Of a stretch of 64,000 nucleotides of DNA, positions 46,332 through 55,070 are shown piece after piece; within the stretch, counting starts at the first letter, position 1, and each line of letters starts with the position of its first letter. A program made the translations under genes and the position numbers. Below the pieces are notes generated by a model that did no database searches, was not told the origin of the DNA, and saw only the letters and a list, made by a program, of their open reading frames with translations. Origin of the DNA: Cellulomonas sp. (GTDB taxonomy: Bacteria; Actinomycetota; Actinomycetes; Actinomycetales; Cellulomonadaceae); NCBI RefSeq assembly GCF_015234515.1, contig NZ_JADGMY010000017.1, forward strand, positions 20,826 to 84,825. Reading direction: 5' to 3'.

Positions 46332-46829
46332 ATGACCGGTCCGTTCGAGGACGTCGTGCGTGTGCACGGCGGCACCGTGCTGCGCGTCTGCCGCGCGGTG
46401 CTCGCCGGGCACGACGCCCAGGACGCGTGGTCCGAGACGTTCCTCGCGGCGCTGCGCGCGTGGCCCGGTCTGCCCGCGGACGTCAACGTCGAGGCGTGGC
46501 TCGTGACCGTCGCGCGCCGCAAGGCGATCGACGAGCTGCGCCGACGGACCCGGCACGCGGTACCCGTCGAGGAGCCGGGCGCCCTGGACGGGGTCCCGCT
46601 GCTCGGCGGCGTGGCCGGGCCGGGGGAGCGGGACCTCGACCTGTGGCAGGCCGTGCGCGCCCTGCCGGACAAGCAGCGACGGGTCGTCGTGCTCCACCAC
46701 CTCGGCGGGCTGCCGTACGCCGAGGTCGCGCGCCTCGTCGGCGGCACCGACGCGGCGGCGCGGCGCGCGGGCGCGGACGGCGTGGCGGCCCTGCGCCGCA
46801 CCTACGGAGCCCAGGAGGAGGAGCGATGA
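46332..46829 (+). CDS. ECF-like RNA polymerase sigma factor
   Basis: A 165-residue sigma-70 family protein with only regions 2 (HDAQDAWSETFLAALRAWPGL, NVEAWLVTVARRKAIDELRRR) and 4 (RALPDKQRRVVVLHHLGGLPY, AEVARLVG). No anti-sigma gene is adjacent. Its stop overlaps ogt (ATGA), so it is translationally coupled to a DNA-alkylation repair gene and may direct its own operon; that regulation is inference. Confidence 0.85.
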   Translation: MTGPFEDVVRVHGGTVLRVCRAVLAGHDAQDAWSETFLAALRAWPGLPADVNVEAWLVTVARRKAIDELRRRTRHAVPVEEPGALDGVPLLGGVAGPGERDLDLWQAVRALPDKQRRVVVLHHLGGLPYAEVARLVGGTDAAARRAGADGVAALRRTYGAQEEER

Positions 46830-47473
46830 GCACCCTGCCCCACGGACAGGTCGGGGCCGTGCGCGGCACGGTGGACGACGCCGACGACGAGAGGCTGCTG
46901 GCGTCCCTGCACACGCGCCTGGTCGCACGTGCGCAGGACGAGGGGCTGCTGGACGTGGCGTACCGGGTCGTCGACTCGCCCGTCGGCCGGGTGCTCGTGG
47001 CGGCGGGCGAGGCGGGCGTGCTGCGCGTGGCCTTCGAGGTCCAGGGGCACGAGGCGGCGCTCGACGACCTCGCGGCGCGCGTGAGCCCCCGGGTGCTCGA
47101 GGGGGGTGCCCGCCTCGACCCCGTGCTGCGCCAGCTCGACGAGTACTTCGCCGGCAGACGGACGTCGTTCGACGTCCCGGTCGACCTGCGCCTGACCCGA
47201 GGGCTGCGACGTGACGTGGTCGAGGCGTTGCCGCGCATCGCCTACGGTTCGACCGCGTCGTACGCGCAGGTCGCCGCTGCCGTGGGGCGACCTGCGGCGG
47301 TGCGTGCCGTCGGGACGGCGTGCGCGCTCAACCCGGTGCCCGTGCTCGTGCCCTGCCACCGCGTCGTCCGGTCCGACGGCTCGACCGGCCGGTACGCCGG
47401 CGGCGACGAGGCGAAGCGCACGCTGCTGGAGCTCGAGCGCACTGCTCTGGTCCCGGACGCTCCCGAGGCGTAG
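46826..47473 (+). CDS. ogt: Methylated-DNA-[protein]-cysteine S-methyltransferase
   Basis: Suicide repair protein that removes alkyl groups from O6 of guanine. The active-site PCHRV motif (VLVPCHRVVRSDGSTG) and the upstream helix-turn-helix RIAYGSTASYAQVAAAVGRP are intact; the C-terminal GRYAGGDEAKRTLLELE follows. 215 residues, slightly long because of an acidic N-terminus. ATG 46826 has AGGAGGAG and overlaps the sigma factor stop. Confidence 0.94.
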   Translation: MSTLPHGQVGAVRGTVDDADDERLLASLHTRLVARAQDEGLLDVAYRVVDSPVGRVLVAAGEAGVLRVAFEVQGHEAALDDLAARVSPRVLEGGARLDPVLRQLDEYFAGRRTSFDVPVDLRLTRGLRRDVVEALPRIAYGSTASYAQVAAAVGRPAAVRAVGTACALNPVPVLVPCHRVVRSDGSTGRYAGGDEAKRTLLELERTALVPDAPEA

Positions 47474-47484
47474 TTTCGGCTGAC

Positions 47485-47772
47485 ATGTGCAGGAACATCA
47501 CGACGCTGCGCGGCCTGGAGCCGCACGCCACCGACGCGGAGATCGAGGCGGCGGCCCGGCAGTACGTGCGCAAGGTCACGGGTGTCCAGCAGCTCTCGGA
47601 CGCCACGCGTGAGCCGTTCGAGCGCGCCGTCGCCGAGATCGCCCACATCACGACGCACCTGCTGGAGGACCTGCCGGAGCGGAGACGCCCGCCGACGACG
47701 GTGCCGCCGCTGCGTCGGCCCGAGGTCGCCGCCCGGGTCGCTGCCCGGCAAGCCGCCCGGGAAGCCGGCTGA
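47485..47772 (+). CDS. DUF2277 family protein
   Basis: A 95-residue protein starting MCRNITTLRGLEPHATDAEI, the hallmark of DUF2277 (unknown function). ATG 47485 lies 12 bases after ogt and is probably in the same transcript. Basic, alanine-rich C-terminus. Whether it has a DNA-repair role is not known. Confidence 0.88.
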   Translation: MCRNITTLRGLEPHATDAEIEAAARQYVRKVTGVQQLSDATREPFERAVAEIAHITTHLLEDLPERRRPPTTVPPLRRPEVAARVAARQAAREAG

Positions 47773-47815
47773 CGGACCGGCTGCCCGTACGCGCGGCGCC
47801 TCCGTCCGGACTCGT

Positions 47816-48133
47816 TCAGTCGGCGGACGCGGGCGCCGGCGAGCCGATCAGCCGGGGGATGCCCGGCGGTGCGACCGCCGACAGCGCGAGGAACCGCGCC
47901 TCGGCACGGTGCAGCCGGATGTGCTCGTCGAGCGACCAGCCGGGCCCGTTCGTCAGTGTCATGCCGCACGCGCACCCGATCGTCACGCCACCGTCGGGGT
48001 CGACCACGACCTGACCGACGGTCGTGTGGTCGGTGTACGCGCGGACCTTGGCGTGCCGCATGGGCGCGCTGACGGGGACCGGGAGGTCCCCGGGCGGGAT
48101 GTCGGTGCTGTCGGCGCTGTCCTCGTTCTGCAC
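47816..48133 (-). CDS. Small hypothetical protein with CAC motif
   Basis: A 105-residue protein I do not recognise. The middle VRAYTDHTTVGQVVVDPDG and TIGCACGMTLTNG, plus HIRLHRAEARFLA, look structured and could bind metal through the two Cys and His residues. GTG 48133 lies four bases after mqo, so it is probably the second gene of that transcript. Confidence 0.6.
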   Translation of the reverse strand: MQNEDSADSTDIPPGDLPVPVSAPMRHAKVRAYTDHTTVGQVVVDPDGGVTIGCACGMTLTNGPGWSLDEHIRLHRAEARFLALSAVAPPGIPRLIGSPAPASAD

Positions 48134-48137
48134 GAGG

Positions 48138-49625
48138 TCAGTGTCCGCCCGCCAGGGTCCCGTCGTCCACGAGCTGGTGCAGCGCGAGCGCCGCGTCCCA
48201 CTCGCCGCCGCCCAGGCTGGGCATCAGGCGCTGCAGCTGGGGACGCCAGGCCTCGGCCCGCTCCGGGAAGCACCGGTCCAGGAGGTCGAGCATCGTCGCG
48301 ACCGCGGTCGAGGCCCCCGGAGAGGCGCCCAGCAGACCGGCGATCGAGCCGTCGGCCGAGGCGACCAGCTCCGTGCCGAACTCCAGCACGCCCCCGCCCT
48401 TGCCGCGCTTGATCACCTGGACGCGCTGCCCGGCGGTGATGAGCTCCCAGTCGCGAGGGTGCGCCGACGGCATGTAGGACCGCAGCGAGCGCAGCCGCGC
48501 GGTGTCGCTCGCGGTGACCTCCCGCAGCAGGTACGTCACGAGGTTCATGTTGCGCAGCCCCACCGCGAGCATCGGCACGAGGTTGCCGGGGCGCACGGAC
48601 CGCAGCAGGTCGGTCCACGACCCACGCTTGAGGAACTTCATGCTCCAGCCCGCGTACGGCCCGAACATCAGGGCCTGACCGCCGTCGACCGAGCGGGCGT
48701 CCAGGTGCGGCACCGACATGGGCGGGGCACCGATCGCGGCCTTGCCATACACCTTGGCCCGGTGCTGCTCGACGAGCTCCGGGTTCGTGGTCCGCAGGAA
48801 CTGGCCGCTGATCGGGAAGCCCGCGTAGCCGCGGATCTCCTTGATCCGCGAGCGCTGCAGCAGGTGCAGGGCACCCCCACCGGCACCGACGAACACGAAG
48901 CGCGCGGTGAGCGTGCGCGGCCGCTGCCCGTTCCAGCGGCGGTCGGCGACGGTGACGCGCCAGCGGCCGTCGCGCAGCTGCTTGAGCCGTGTGACCTCGC
49001 TGCTCGTGTGCAGGGCGGCACCGCGTGCGGCGGCGTCGGTGAGCATCGCGCGCGTCAGGGAGCCGAAGTCGACGTCGGTGCCCCAGGTGGCGCGCGTCGC
49101 GGCGATCGGCTCGTCGTCCGTGCGGTCCGCCACGAGCAGCGGTGCCCAGCGGGCGATGACGGCCGGGTCGGTGGTGAACTCGAGGTCCGCGAAGAGGCGG
49201 TGCTGGCGCAGGGCCTCCCAGCGCCGGCGCAGGAACTCGACGTCGGCGGCGCCGCGCACGAACGTCAGGTGCGGGGTGGTCGTCACGGCGTCCTCGGCGC
49301 CCGGCAGCCGGCCGGCGGCGGCGAGGTGGTGCCAGAGCTCGCGCGAGAGCTCGTACTGCTCGTTGATCGTCACGGCCTTGGTGACGTCGACGGTGCCGTC
49401 GGGGCGCTGCGGCGTGTAGTTCAGCTCGCAGAGGGCCGCGTGCCCGGTGCCCGCGTTGTTCCACGGGTTGGAGCTCTCCAGCGCGGGGGCGTCGAGCCGT
49501 TCGTGGATCTCGATCCGCCAGCTGGGCTCGAGGCTCCCGAGCAGCGACGCGAGGGTCGCGCTCATGATGCCTCCGCCCACCAGGAGGACGTCGACGTCGG
49601 CGGTGTCGTGCGTTCCAGGAGCCAC
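48138..49625 (-). CDS. mqo: Malate:quinone oxidoreductase
   Basis: Membrane-associated FAD enzyme oxidising malate to oxaloacetate and passing electrons to quinone. FAD motif VDVLLVGGGIMSATLASLLG, the family block NPWNNAGTGHAALCELNYTP and GPYAGWSMKFLKRGS are clear. GTG 49625 gives 495 residues; upstream codons to ATG 49703 overlap the 34-bp dyad and are poor in coding sense. It complements sdhCAB as a TCA-cycle entry to the quinone pool. Confidence 0.94.
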   Translation of the reverse strand: MAPGTHDTADVDVLLVGGGIMSATLASLLGSLEPSWRIEIHERLDAPALESSNPWNNAGTGHAALCELNYTPQRPDGTVDVTKAVTINEQYELSRELWHHLAAAGRLPGAEDAVTTTPHLTFVRGAADVEFLRRRWEALRQHRLFADLEFTTDPAVIARWAPLLVADRTDDEPIAATRATWGTDVDFGSLTRAMLTDAAARGAALHTSSEVTRLKQLRDGRWRVTVADRRWNGQRPRTLTARFVFVGAGGGALHLLQRSRIKEIRGYAGFPISGQFLRTTNPELVEQHRAKVYGKAAIGAPPMSVPHLDARSVDGGQALMFGPYAGWSMKFLKRGSWTDLLRSVRPGNLVPMLAVGLRNMNLVTYLLREVTASDTARLRSLRSYMPSAHPRDWELITAGQRVQVIKRGKGGGVLEFGTELVASADGSIAGLLGASPGASTAVATMLDLLDRCFPERAEAWRPQLQRLMPSLGGGEWDAALALHQLVDDGTLAGGH

Positions 49626-49671
49626 GACTGGCGACTTTAGGTCGGTGCCGGAGCATCTCCCAGGGCAAGTC

Positions 49672-49705
49672 ATGTGATGTTTGTCCCATGGGACTTTGGT
49701 CACAT
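49672..49705. promoter_or_regulatory. 34-bp dyad upstream of mqo
   Basis: A perfect 12-bp palindrome GTCCCATGGGAC (49683-49694) sits exactly central between outer arms ATGTGA (49672-49677) and TCACAT (49700-49705), each separated by five bases. All 24 arm positions pair. The element ends 47 bases before mqo GTG 49625. It looks like an operator for one large or two nested dimeric regulators; a small hairpin role is also possible. Confidence 0.6.
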
Positions 49706-50032
49706 CCGCAGGTCTGACCTGGACCGACGCGTCGGGGTCGGACCCCGGTCAGGTCAGGACAGCGTGCACGCCACGCCGTCGAGCGACGCGGCCGTGGGCG
49801 GGTTGCTCGGCGTCGGTGTGACGGTGCCTGGCGGCTCGGGAGTCGGTCCCGTCCCGTTCGACGACGATGCTGCGCTCGTGAGGCGGCAAGACGCGCAGGA
49901 GGCGTGGGCAGCCCACCCCGCCGGGCCGCACGTCCCTCGCGGCGGGCGACACGCCGCAACCACCGCGGCGACACGCGGGCCGATGGACGCGACCGGATGC
50001 GGGACCCGGCCCGGCCTTGGTAGAACCGGTGC
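49706..50032. other. Spacer with no recognisable gene
   Basis: About 330 bases between the mqo dyad and the small gene at 50033. Long open frames cross it on both strands, but they have no start with a ribosome site and no recognisable family. It should contain the promoter of the gene at 50033. Confidence 0.4.
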
Positions 50033-50245
50033 ATGAGCCCGAACCGCACGAGCGACCTGACGTCCGATCCCTCGGCGCACGGTCTCGCCGACCAGCCCCT
50101 GGTGCAGGCGGACCTGGACGCCGCGGACGCCCGCGCGGGAGGGGACGCCGCCCGCGCTCCCCGCTCCCTGCGGGCGGCGGAGCTCGCGCCCGACGACGAG
50201 GCCATCGCGTCGAGCGACGACTGGGACGACCCCGAGCGGCTCTGA
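50033..50245 (+). CDS. Small acidic hypothetical protein
   Basis: A 70-residue protein, strongly acidic and Ala/Asp-rich (AELAPDDEAIASSDDWDDPERL), probably disordered. I recognise no family. ATG 50033 has no strong ribosome site. It ends 38 bases before the convergent App1 gene. Composition fits a real small cytosolic protein, but evidence is limited. Confidence 0.5.
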   Translation: MSPNRTSDLTSDPSAHGLADQPLVQADLDAADARAGGDAARAPRSLRAAELAPDDEAIASSDDWDDPERL

Positions 50246-50283
50246 GCCGCAGCACCACCGCCGGGTCGGCCGGCGAGGACGGG

Positions 50284-51477
50284 TCAGCCGGCGAGCCCTG
50301 CCTCCCGGACGCGGCCGAGGAGCTCCTCGCCGTCGGCGCCCAGCAGCACCTCGATGCCCGGCGCCTCGTCGGCGTCGTCCGCCGCGTCCTCCTGCTCGGG
50401 GGTCGCCGCGGGCAGACCGTGCGACAGCACGTGCTCGCCGGCGGTCAGCTGGCGGATCAGCACCGCCGCGACGTGGTCGGGGAACCGGGCCACGGCCCCC
50501 GCGTAGATCTGCGGGTCGTGCTGGCCGTCGTCGCCGACGAGGATCCAGCGCACCTGCGGGAGCTCGGCGAACAGCCGCCGCAGCTGGGCGACCTTGTGGC
50601 GCTGCCCGCTGCGGAACAGGCCGGTGTTGGTCGGTCCCCAGTCCGTCATGAGCATCGGGCCGGCCGGGTAGTCGTGCCGGCGCAGGAACCGGCCGATCGC
50701 GGGTGCCGCGTTCCACGCACCCGTCGACAGGTACACCACGGGGGAGTCGGGACGCGCCGCCCGCAGCTCCCGGTAGAGCTGCGACATGCCGGGGACGGCC
50801 TCCCGTGCGTTCTCGTGCCGGACGAACACGTTCCACGCCGCGACGAACGGGCGGGGCAGGCGCGTGACCATCACCGTGTCGTCGATGTCGCTGACGATGC
50901 CCACGGTCGGCTCGGGACCGACGACGACCACGCGCGTCGTGGCGCGGGCACCGTCGAGCGAGGTGAGCGTCAGGTCGTGCCAGCCGGGCTCGAGGTCCGC
51001 GTCGACCAGCTCGTCGACGTAGCCCCCACGGTCGGTGGTCAGCTGGTGGGTGGTCTCGCCGACCGTCACCTCGACGGGCGCGCCGGCGACCGGCGCGGTG
51101 AAGAAGGAGCGCCACCCGCGCACGGCGTCCGCCGGTCGCTCGCCGGTCTGCGCGTCGCCACCGCTGTCCGGCAGGTCCTGCTGCCGCACGCCCGGGGACG
51201 CGAGCAGGGTGCGCGCCAGGACCCGCACCTTGCCGCCGGACCCGTACCCGGCGTACCCCACGACGCGCACGGTCCAGCCGCGGCGCCGCAGGACGTGCGC
51301 GAGCGCGGAGTCGAACCGGTCCTCGAGCCGGGCCGCCACGTGCAGGCGCTGCACCGGGGAGCCGTCCGGGTTCTCCAGCCGCGGCGCGACGCGGCCCGCC
51401 CGCAGCCCGTCCTGCCCGGACTCACCGGCCAGGTCGGGGTGCGGGGCGTGCGTGCCGGGGCGGTGTCCCGTCGTCAC
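50284..51477 (-). CDS. App1/DUF2183 family phosphatase
   Basis: A 397-residue member of the App1-like (DUF2183) family, HAD-type phosphatases related to phosphatidate phosphatase. The HAD motif I IVSDIDDTVMVT (DXDXT) and motif II VVYLSTGAWN are present, with ILVGDDGQHDPQIY as the later Asp pair. The N-terminal part forms a beta-rich domain (LTTDRGGYVDELVD). GTG 51477 overlaps the dps stop as GTGA. Lipid substrate is probable but unproven. Confidence 0.88.
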   Translation of the reverse strand: MTTGHRPGTHAPHPDLAGESGQDGLRAGRVAPRLENPDGSPVQRLHVAARLEDRFDSALAHVLRRRGWTVRVVGYAGYGSGGKVRVLARTLLASPGVRQQDLPDSGGDAQTGERPADAVRGWRSFFTAPVAGAPVEVTVGETTHQLTTDRGGYVDELVDADLEPGWHDLTLTSLDGARATTRVVVVGPEPTVGIVSDIDDTVMVTRLPRPFVAAWNVFVRHENAREAVPGMSQLYRELRAARPDSPVVYLSTGAWNAAPAIGRFLRRHDYPAGPMLMTDWGPTNTGLFRSGQRHKVAQLRRLFAELPQVRWILVGDDGQHDPQIYAGAVARFPDHVAAVLIRQLTAGEHVLSHGLPAATPEQEDAADDADEAPGIEVLLGADGEELLGRVREAGLAG

Positions 51478-52049
51478 GACGTCGTACGGGACGCAGCCGC
51501 CTCGGCGGCCTCGGCCGCCCCCTTCTCGGTGGACGTGCCGGCCGTCGAGAGCGCACCACCGGAGGACTCGAGGTGCGCACGGACGAACCAGTGGAAGAGC
51601 TCGAGCTCGGCCAGGTGACCGACCAGGAGGTCGTTCGTCACGGTGTCGAGCTCCTCGGCCTGTGCGGCGGCCTTCCGGTGGTCGGTGATGACCCCGACGT
51701 ACACCTCGTCGAGGGCGCCGAGGTGCTCGGTGGTGCTCGCACGGCCGATCGAGTAGTCGTCCCACGTGCGGGCCGCGACGAGGGCGCCGGGCGTGCCGAC
51801 CGGTGCGGAACCGAGCGTGGCGATCCGCTCCGCCGTGGCGTCGACCATGAGTCGCACGGCGTCGACCTGCGGGTCCAGCATCTCGTGGACCGCGATGAAG
51901 TGGGGGCCGACGACGTTCCAGTGGATGTGCTTCAGCGTGAGCGCCAGGTCGTTCAGTGCGTTGAGGCGTTCCTGGAGGATCGCCGCCACCTTCGCGCCGT
52001 CCTCCGGGGTGAGGGACGGGACGGTGTACTTCGGCAGATCGCGGGCCAT
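51474..52049 (-). CDS. dps: Dps family DNA-protecting ferritin-like protein
   Basis: A 191-residue Dps-like protein: HIHWNVVGPHFIAVHEMLD and DAVRLMVDATAERIATLG carry the interface ferroxidase ligands, and LFHWFVRAHLESSGG closes the four-helix bundle. The C-terminal Ala/Glu-rich tail is extended. ATG 52049 has AGGAG upstream; the longer upstream frame lacks such a site. Protects DNA and stores iron under oxidative or starvation stress. Confidence 0.92.
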   Translation of the reverse strand: MARDLPKYTVPSLTPEDGAKVAAILQERLNALNDLALTLKHIHWNVVGPHFIAVHEMLDPQVDAVRLMVDATAERIATLGSAPVGTPGALVAARTWDDYSIGRASTTEHLGALDEVYVGVITDHRKAAAQAEELDTVTNDLLVGHLAELELFHWFVRAHLESSGGALSTAGTSTEKGAAEAAEAAASRTTS

Positions 52050-52167
52050 GACCACTCCTTCGCGTACGTGCCGGGCTCGTCGGGCCCGGGTGACGTCCAC
52101 GCTGCCAGGCCCGGAGGACGCCCGCCATCCGAGCGCCACCGGTCAAGGACGTGACGTGCACCCGGCG

Positions 52168-53049
52168 TCAGACGTCGAACGGGTCCCCGTCGCGGGCCAG
52201 ACGCGCCGCCGCCTCGGCGGCCGTGAGCTGCTGCAGCCCCGGGCCGATCTCGTCCCACTCGCGCGGCGCGGCGACCGTGGGACGGTCCCGGCCGCGCAGC
52301 GACCACGGCGTGATCGTCGTCTTGGCGGGGTGGTTCTGCGACCAGTCCAGCAAGATCTTCCCGCCGCGCACGTCCTTGCGCTGCACGGCGACGACGAGGT
52401 CCGGGTGCTCGGCCGCGAGCGCGTGCGCCAGGGTGCGCGCCTGCTCCCGCACGCTCGTGGCGGGCCGGGGGCGGGGGAGCGGTGCGTAGAGCTGCAGCCC
52501 CTTGGAGCCCGACGTGACCGGCACGGTCCGCTCGAGGCCCTCGTCGCGCAGCCGCTCGGCGACGACGTGCGCGACGCGGGCGCACTCGTCGAGGCCCGCG
52601 CCGGGTCCGGGGTCGAGGTCGACCACGAGGCGGTCGGCGTCGCGCAGGCCGCCGCGCGGACCGACCGTCCACTGCGGCGTGTGCAGCTCCAGGGCGCCGG
52701 AGTTGGCCGCCCACATGAGCCCCGCGAGGTCGTCGAGGAACGGCAGGTCGAGGACCGTGCCCTCGTCCTCCGTCCCCGGCGAGGCGGGCAGCCGCTGGTG
52801 GCGCAGCCAGGACGGCGCCCCGCGCGGCGTGTTCTTCTCGAAGAACTTCTCGCCGCCCACACCGTCGGGCCACCGGATGCGGGTGACGGGCCGGTCCCGC
52901 AGCTGGCGCAGGATCGCCGGCTCGACCTGCACGAGGTAGTCCATGACCTCGGCCTTGGTCGTGCCCGTCGCCGGGTACACGACCTTGTCCAGGTGGGTGA
53001 GGCGGACCGGGCGGCCCCCGACGTCGACGGTCTGGCGTTCCGGGCTCAT
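52168..53049 (-). CDS. LigD-type DNA polymerase domain protein
   Basis: Standalone primase-polymerase (LigD polymerase domain) of 293 residues that fills gaps in non-homologous end joining. The catalytic VVDLDPGPG (DXD), TSGSKGLQLYAPL and ILLDWSQN motifs are present. ATG 53049. It is transcribed after the separate ligase gene at 53072 (22-base gap), and both diverge from ku, so the NHEJ enzymes are split over genes here. Confidence 0.92.
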   Translation of the reverse strand: MSPERQTVDVGGRPVRLTHLDKVVYPATGTTKAEVMDYLVQVEPAILRQLRDRPVTRIRWPDGVGGEKFFEKNTPRGAPSWLRHQRLPASPGTEDEGTVLDLPFLDDLAGLMWAANSGALELHTPQWTVGPRGGLRDADRLVVDLDPGPGAGLDECARVAHVVAERLRDEGLERTVPVTSGSKGLQLYAPLPRPRPATSVREQARTLAHALAAEHPDLVVAVQRKDVRGGKILLDWSQNHPAKTTITPWSLRGRDRPTVAAPREWDEIGPGLQQLTAAEAAARLARDGDPFDV

Positions 53050-53071
53050 GCGGCTGCGTCCCCTTCCTGCC

Positions 53072-54007
53072 TCACGGCTGCTCCCAGGGGTCCACGGTGG
53101 CATCGGTGCGCACCCCCCGCACGACCGGCTGTCGCAGCCGGCCTGACGGCGTGCGGACCAGGTACAGGGTCTCGACGACCACGACAGGGTCGCACCAGAC
53201 GGCACCGCGTGCGTCGAGTGCCGGCACGTCGTCCGCGAACGGGCTGCCGGAGCGTTCGTGGGGCGCGAGCAGCTCGCGCATGGCCCGGGCGGCAGGACCC
53301 CCGAGCCCGGAGCCCGCGCGGCACAGGTACCGCAGCCCGCCGGTCGCGTCGGGAGCGCCGAGCAGCACGGCACCGAGGCGCCCGGTCCCGGTCGACTCGG
53401 GGCGCCAGCCACCGACGAGTGCCGTCCGGGTGCGGCGGTGCGCGGCCTTCACCCAGTCGGGCGACCGCCGTCCGGGTCGGTACGGTGCGTCGCGACGCTT
53501 GGCGACCACTCCCTCGAGGCCGTGGGTGGCGGTGACCTGCCACAGGTCGTCGCCGTCGTCGTACCAGGGCGAGGTCTGCACGTGCTCGGGCAGCACCAGG
53601 TCCTCGAGGACTGCGCGGCGCGCGTCCAGCGGCACCCCGGTGAGGTCCCGGCCGTCGCGGCGCAGCACGTCGAACACGACGTAGGTGACGGGCCGGGCTG
53701 CCGCGAGCGCCTGTGCCCGTCGCAGGTCACGCACGTGCATGCGCTCGGCCAGCGCGGCGAACGAGGGGCGTCCGCCGTCCATCAGGACGACCTCGCCGTC
53801 GAGCAGCACGTCCCCCAGGGCGGCCAGGCCGCCGAGCTCGGGGTACGCCGGGGTGACGTCGCGCTCGTTGCGGCTGCTCAGCCGGACGGCTCCGCCGCGT
53901 GCGTCGGCGAGGACCCGCACCCCGTCCCACTTGACCTCGAACACCCAGTCGCGACCGCGCGGGAGCGCGGCGGATGCGGGTGCAGGGGTGGCGAGCATGG
54001 GCTCCAC
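53072..54007 (-). CDS. ATP-dependent DNA ligase (LigD ligase domain)
   Basis: A 311-residue DNA ligase with nucleotidyltransferase motif I EVKWDGVR (adenylated Lys), SSRNERDVTP, DGEVVLMDGG and EGVVAKRRD, followed by an OB-fold. It seals breaks in Ku-dependent end joining. GTG 54007 or ATG 53998 start. No 3'-phosphoesterase domain is fused or adjacent. It diverges from ku over 82 bases. Confidence 0.92.
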   Translation of the reverse strand: MEPMLATPAPASAALPRGRDWVFEVKWDGVRVLADARGGAVRLSSRNERDVTPAYPELGGLAALGDVLLDGEVVLMDGGRPSFAALAERMHVRDLRRAQALAAARPVTYVVFDVLRRDGRDLTGVPLDARRAVLEDLVLPEHVQTSPWYDDGDDLWQVTATHGLEGVVAKRRDAPYRPGRRSPDWVKAAHRRTRTALVGGWRPESTGTGRLGAVLLGAPDATGGLRYLCRAGSGLGGPAARAMRELLAPHERSGSPFADDVPALDARGAVWCDPVVVVETLYLVRTPSGRLRQPVVRGVRTDATVDPWEQP

Positions 54008-54089
54008 GGGTCCATCCTGCCCTGGACGGTGCAGCGGGCCGCGTGGGCGGCCGGGGTGGGCCACGCCGCCACGACGAAGGAGGACGGCC

Positions 54090-55070
54090 GTGCGGGCGAT
54101 CTGGAAAGGCGCAGTGGCCTTCGGCCTGGTGAACGTGCCGGTGCGGCTGTACGCGGCGACTGGCGAGCACGAGGTGCGGCTCCACCAGGTGCACCGTGAG
54201 GACGGCGGACGCATCCGCTACCGCAAGGTGTGCAGCCTGGACGGCGAGAGCGTGGAGTGGTCGGACATCGCCAAGGGCTACGAGACCGAGGACGGTGAGC
54301 TCGTCGTCCTGACGGACGAGGACTTCCAGCAGCTGCCGCTGTCCACCGAGCGCGAGATCGAGGTCCTGGAGTTCGTGCCCGCCGAGCAGGTGGACCCGAT
54401 CCTGCTGCAGAAGACCTACTTCCTGGAGCCCGACAAGAGCGCCGCCAAGCCGTACGCGCTGCTGCGCGGCGCGCTCGAGGAGACGGACCGCGTCGCGGTC
54501 GTGAAGGTCGCGATCCGGCAGCGCGAGTCGATGGCCGTGCTGCGCGTGCGCGACAAGGTCATCGTGCTGCAGACGCTGCTGTGGCCCGACGAGGTGCGGG
54601 AGGCCGACTTCCCGGTCCTCGACGACGACGTCACGGTCCGGCCGCAGGAGCTGACGATGGCGTCGTCGCTCGTGGAGTCGCTCGCCGGTGACTTCGACCC
54701 GTCGCAGTACGAGGACGCGTACGTCGCGGCCCTCGAGCAGCTCATCGCCGCGAAGGTGTCGTCGGGTGATACCCAGGCACCCCCGGCCCCGCCGGAGGAG
54801 GAGGCGTCCGAGGGTGGTGGCGAGGTCGTCGACCTGCTCGCGGCGCTGCAGCGTTCCGTCGACAAGGCGCGTGCGGCGCGCGGTGAGGAACCGCAGGAGG
54901 CGGAGCCTGCCGAGCGTGGGACGAAGAAGGGCGCCGGCACGTCGAAGAAGAAGCCTGCTACGAAGGACGGGGCGGGCAAGGCGTCCAAGGCCACGTCCGG
55001 CACCAAGGACGACGACACGGCCGAGGAGGCCGCACCCGCCCGCCGCCGGGCCCGCACCAAGGCGTCGTGA
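54090..55070 (+). CDS. ku: Non-homologous end joining protein Ku
   Basis: A 326-residue bacterial Ku that binds DNA ends as a dimer and recruits LigD. The core begins RAIWKGAVAFGLVNVPVRLY and includes the KVCSLDGESVEWSDIAKGYE block. The C-terminal 70 residues are a Lys/Ala/Glu-rich extension (GTSKKKPATKDGAGKASK), longer than minimal Ku, of the type that aids DNA binding. GTG 54090 has GGAGGAC upstream. Confidence 0.95.
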   Translation: MRAIWKGAVAFGLVNVPVRLYAATGEHEVRLHQVHREDGGRIRYRKVCSLDGESVEWSDIAKGYETEDGELVVLTDEDFQQLPLSTEREIEVLEFVPAEQVDPILLQKTYFLEPDKSAAKPYALLRGALEETDRVAVVKVAIRQRESMAVLRVRDKVIVLQTLLWPDEVREADFPVLDDDVTVRPQELTMASSLVESLAGDFDPSQYEDAYVAALEQLIAAKVSSGDTQAPPAPPEEEASEGGGEVVDLLAALQRSVDKARAARGEEPQEAEPAERGTKKGAGTSKKKPATKDGAGKASKATSGTKDDDTAEEAAPARRRARTKAS

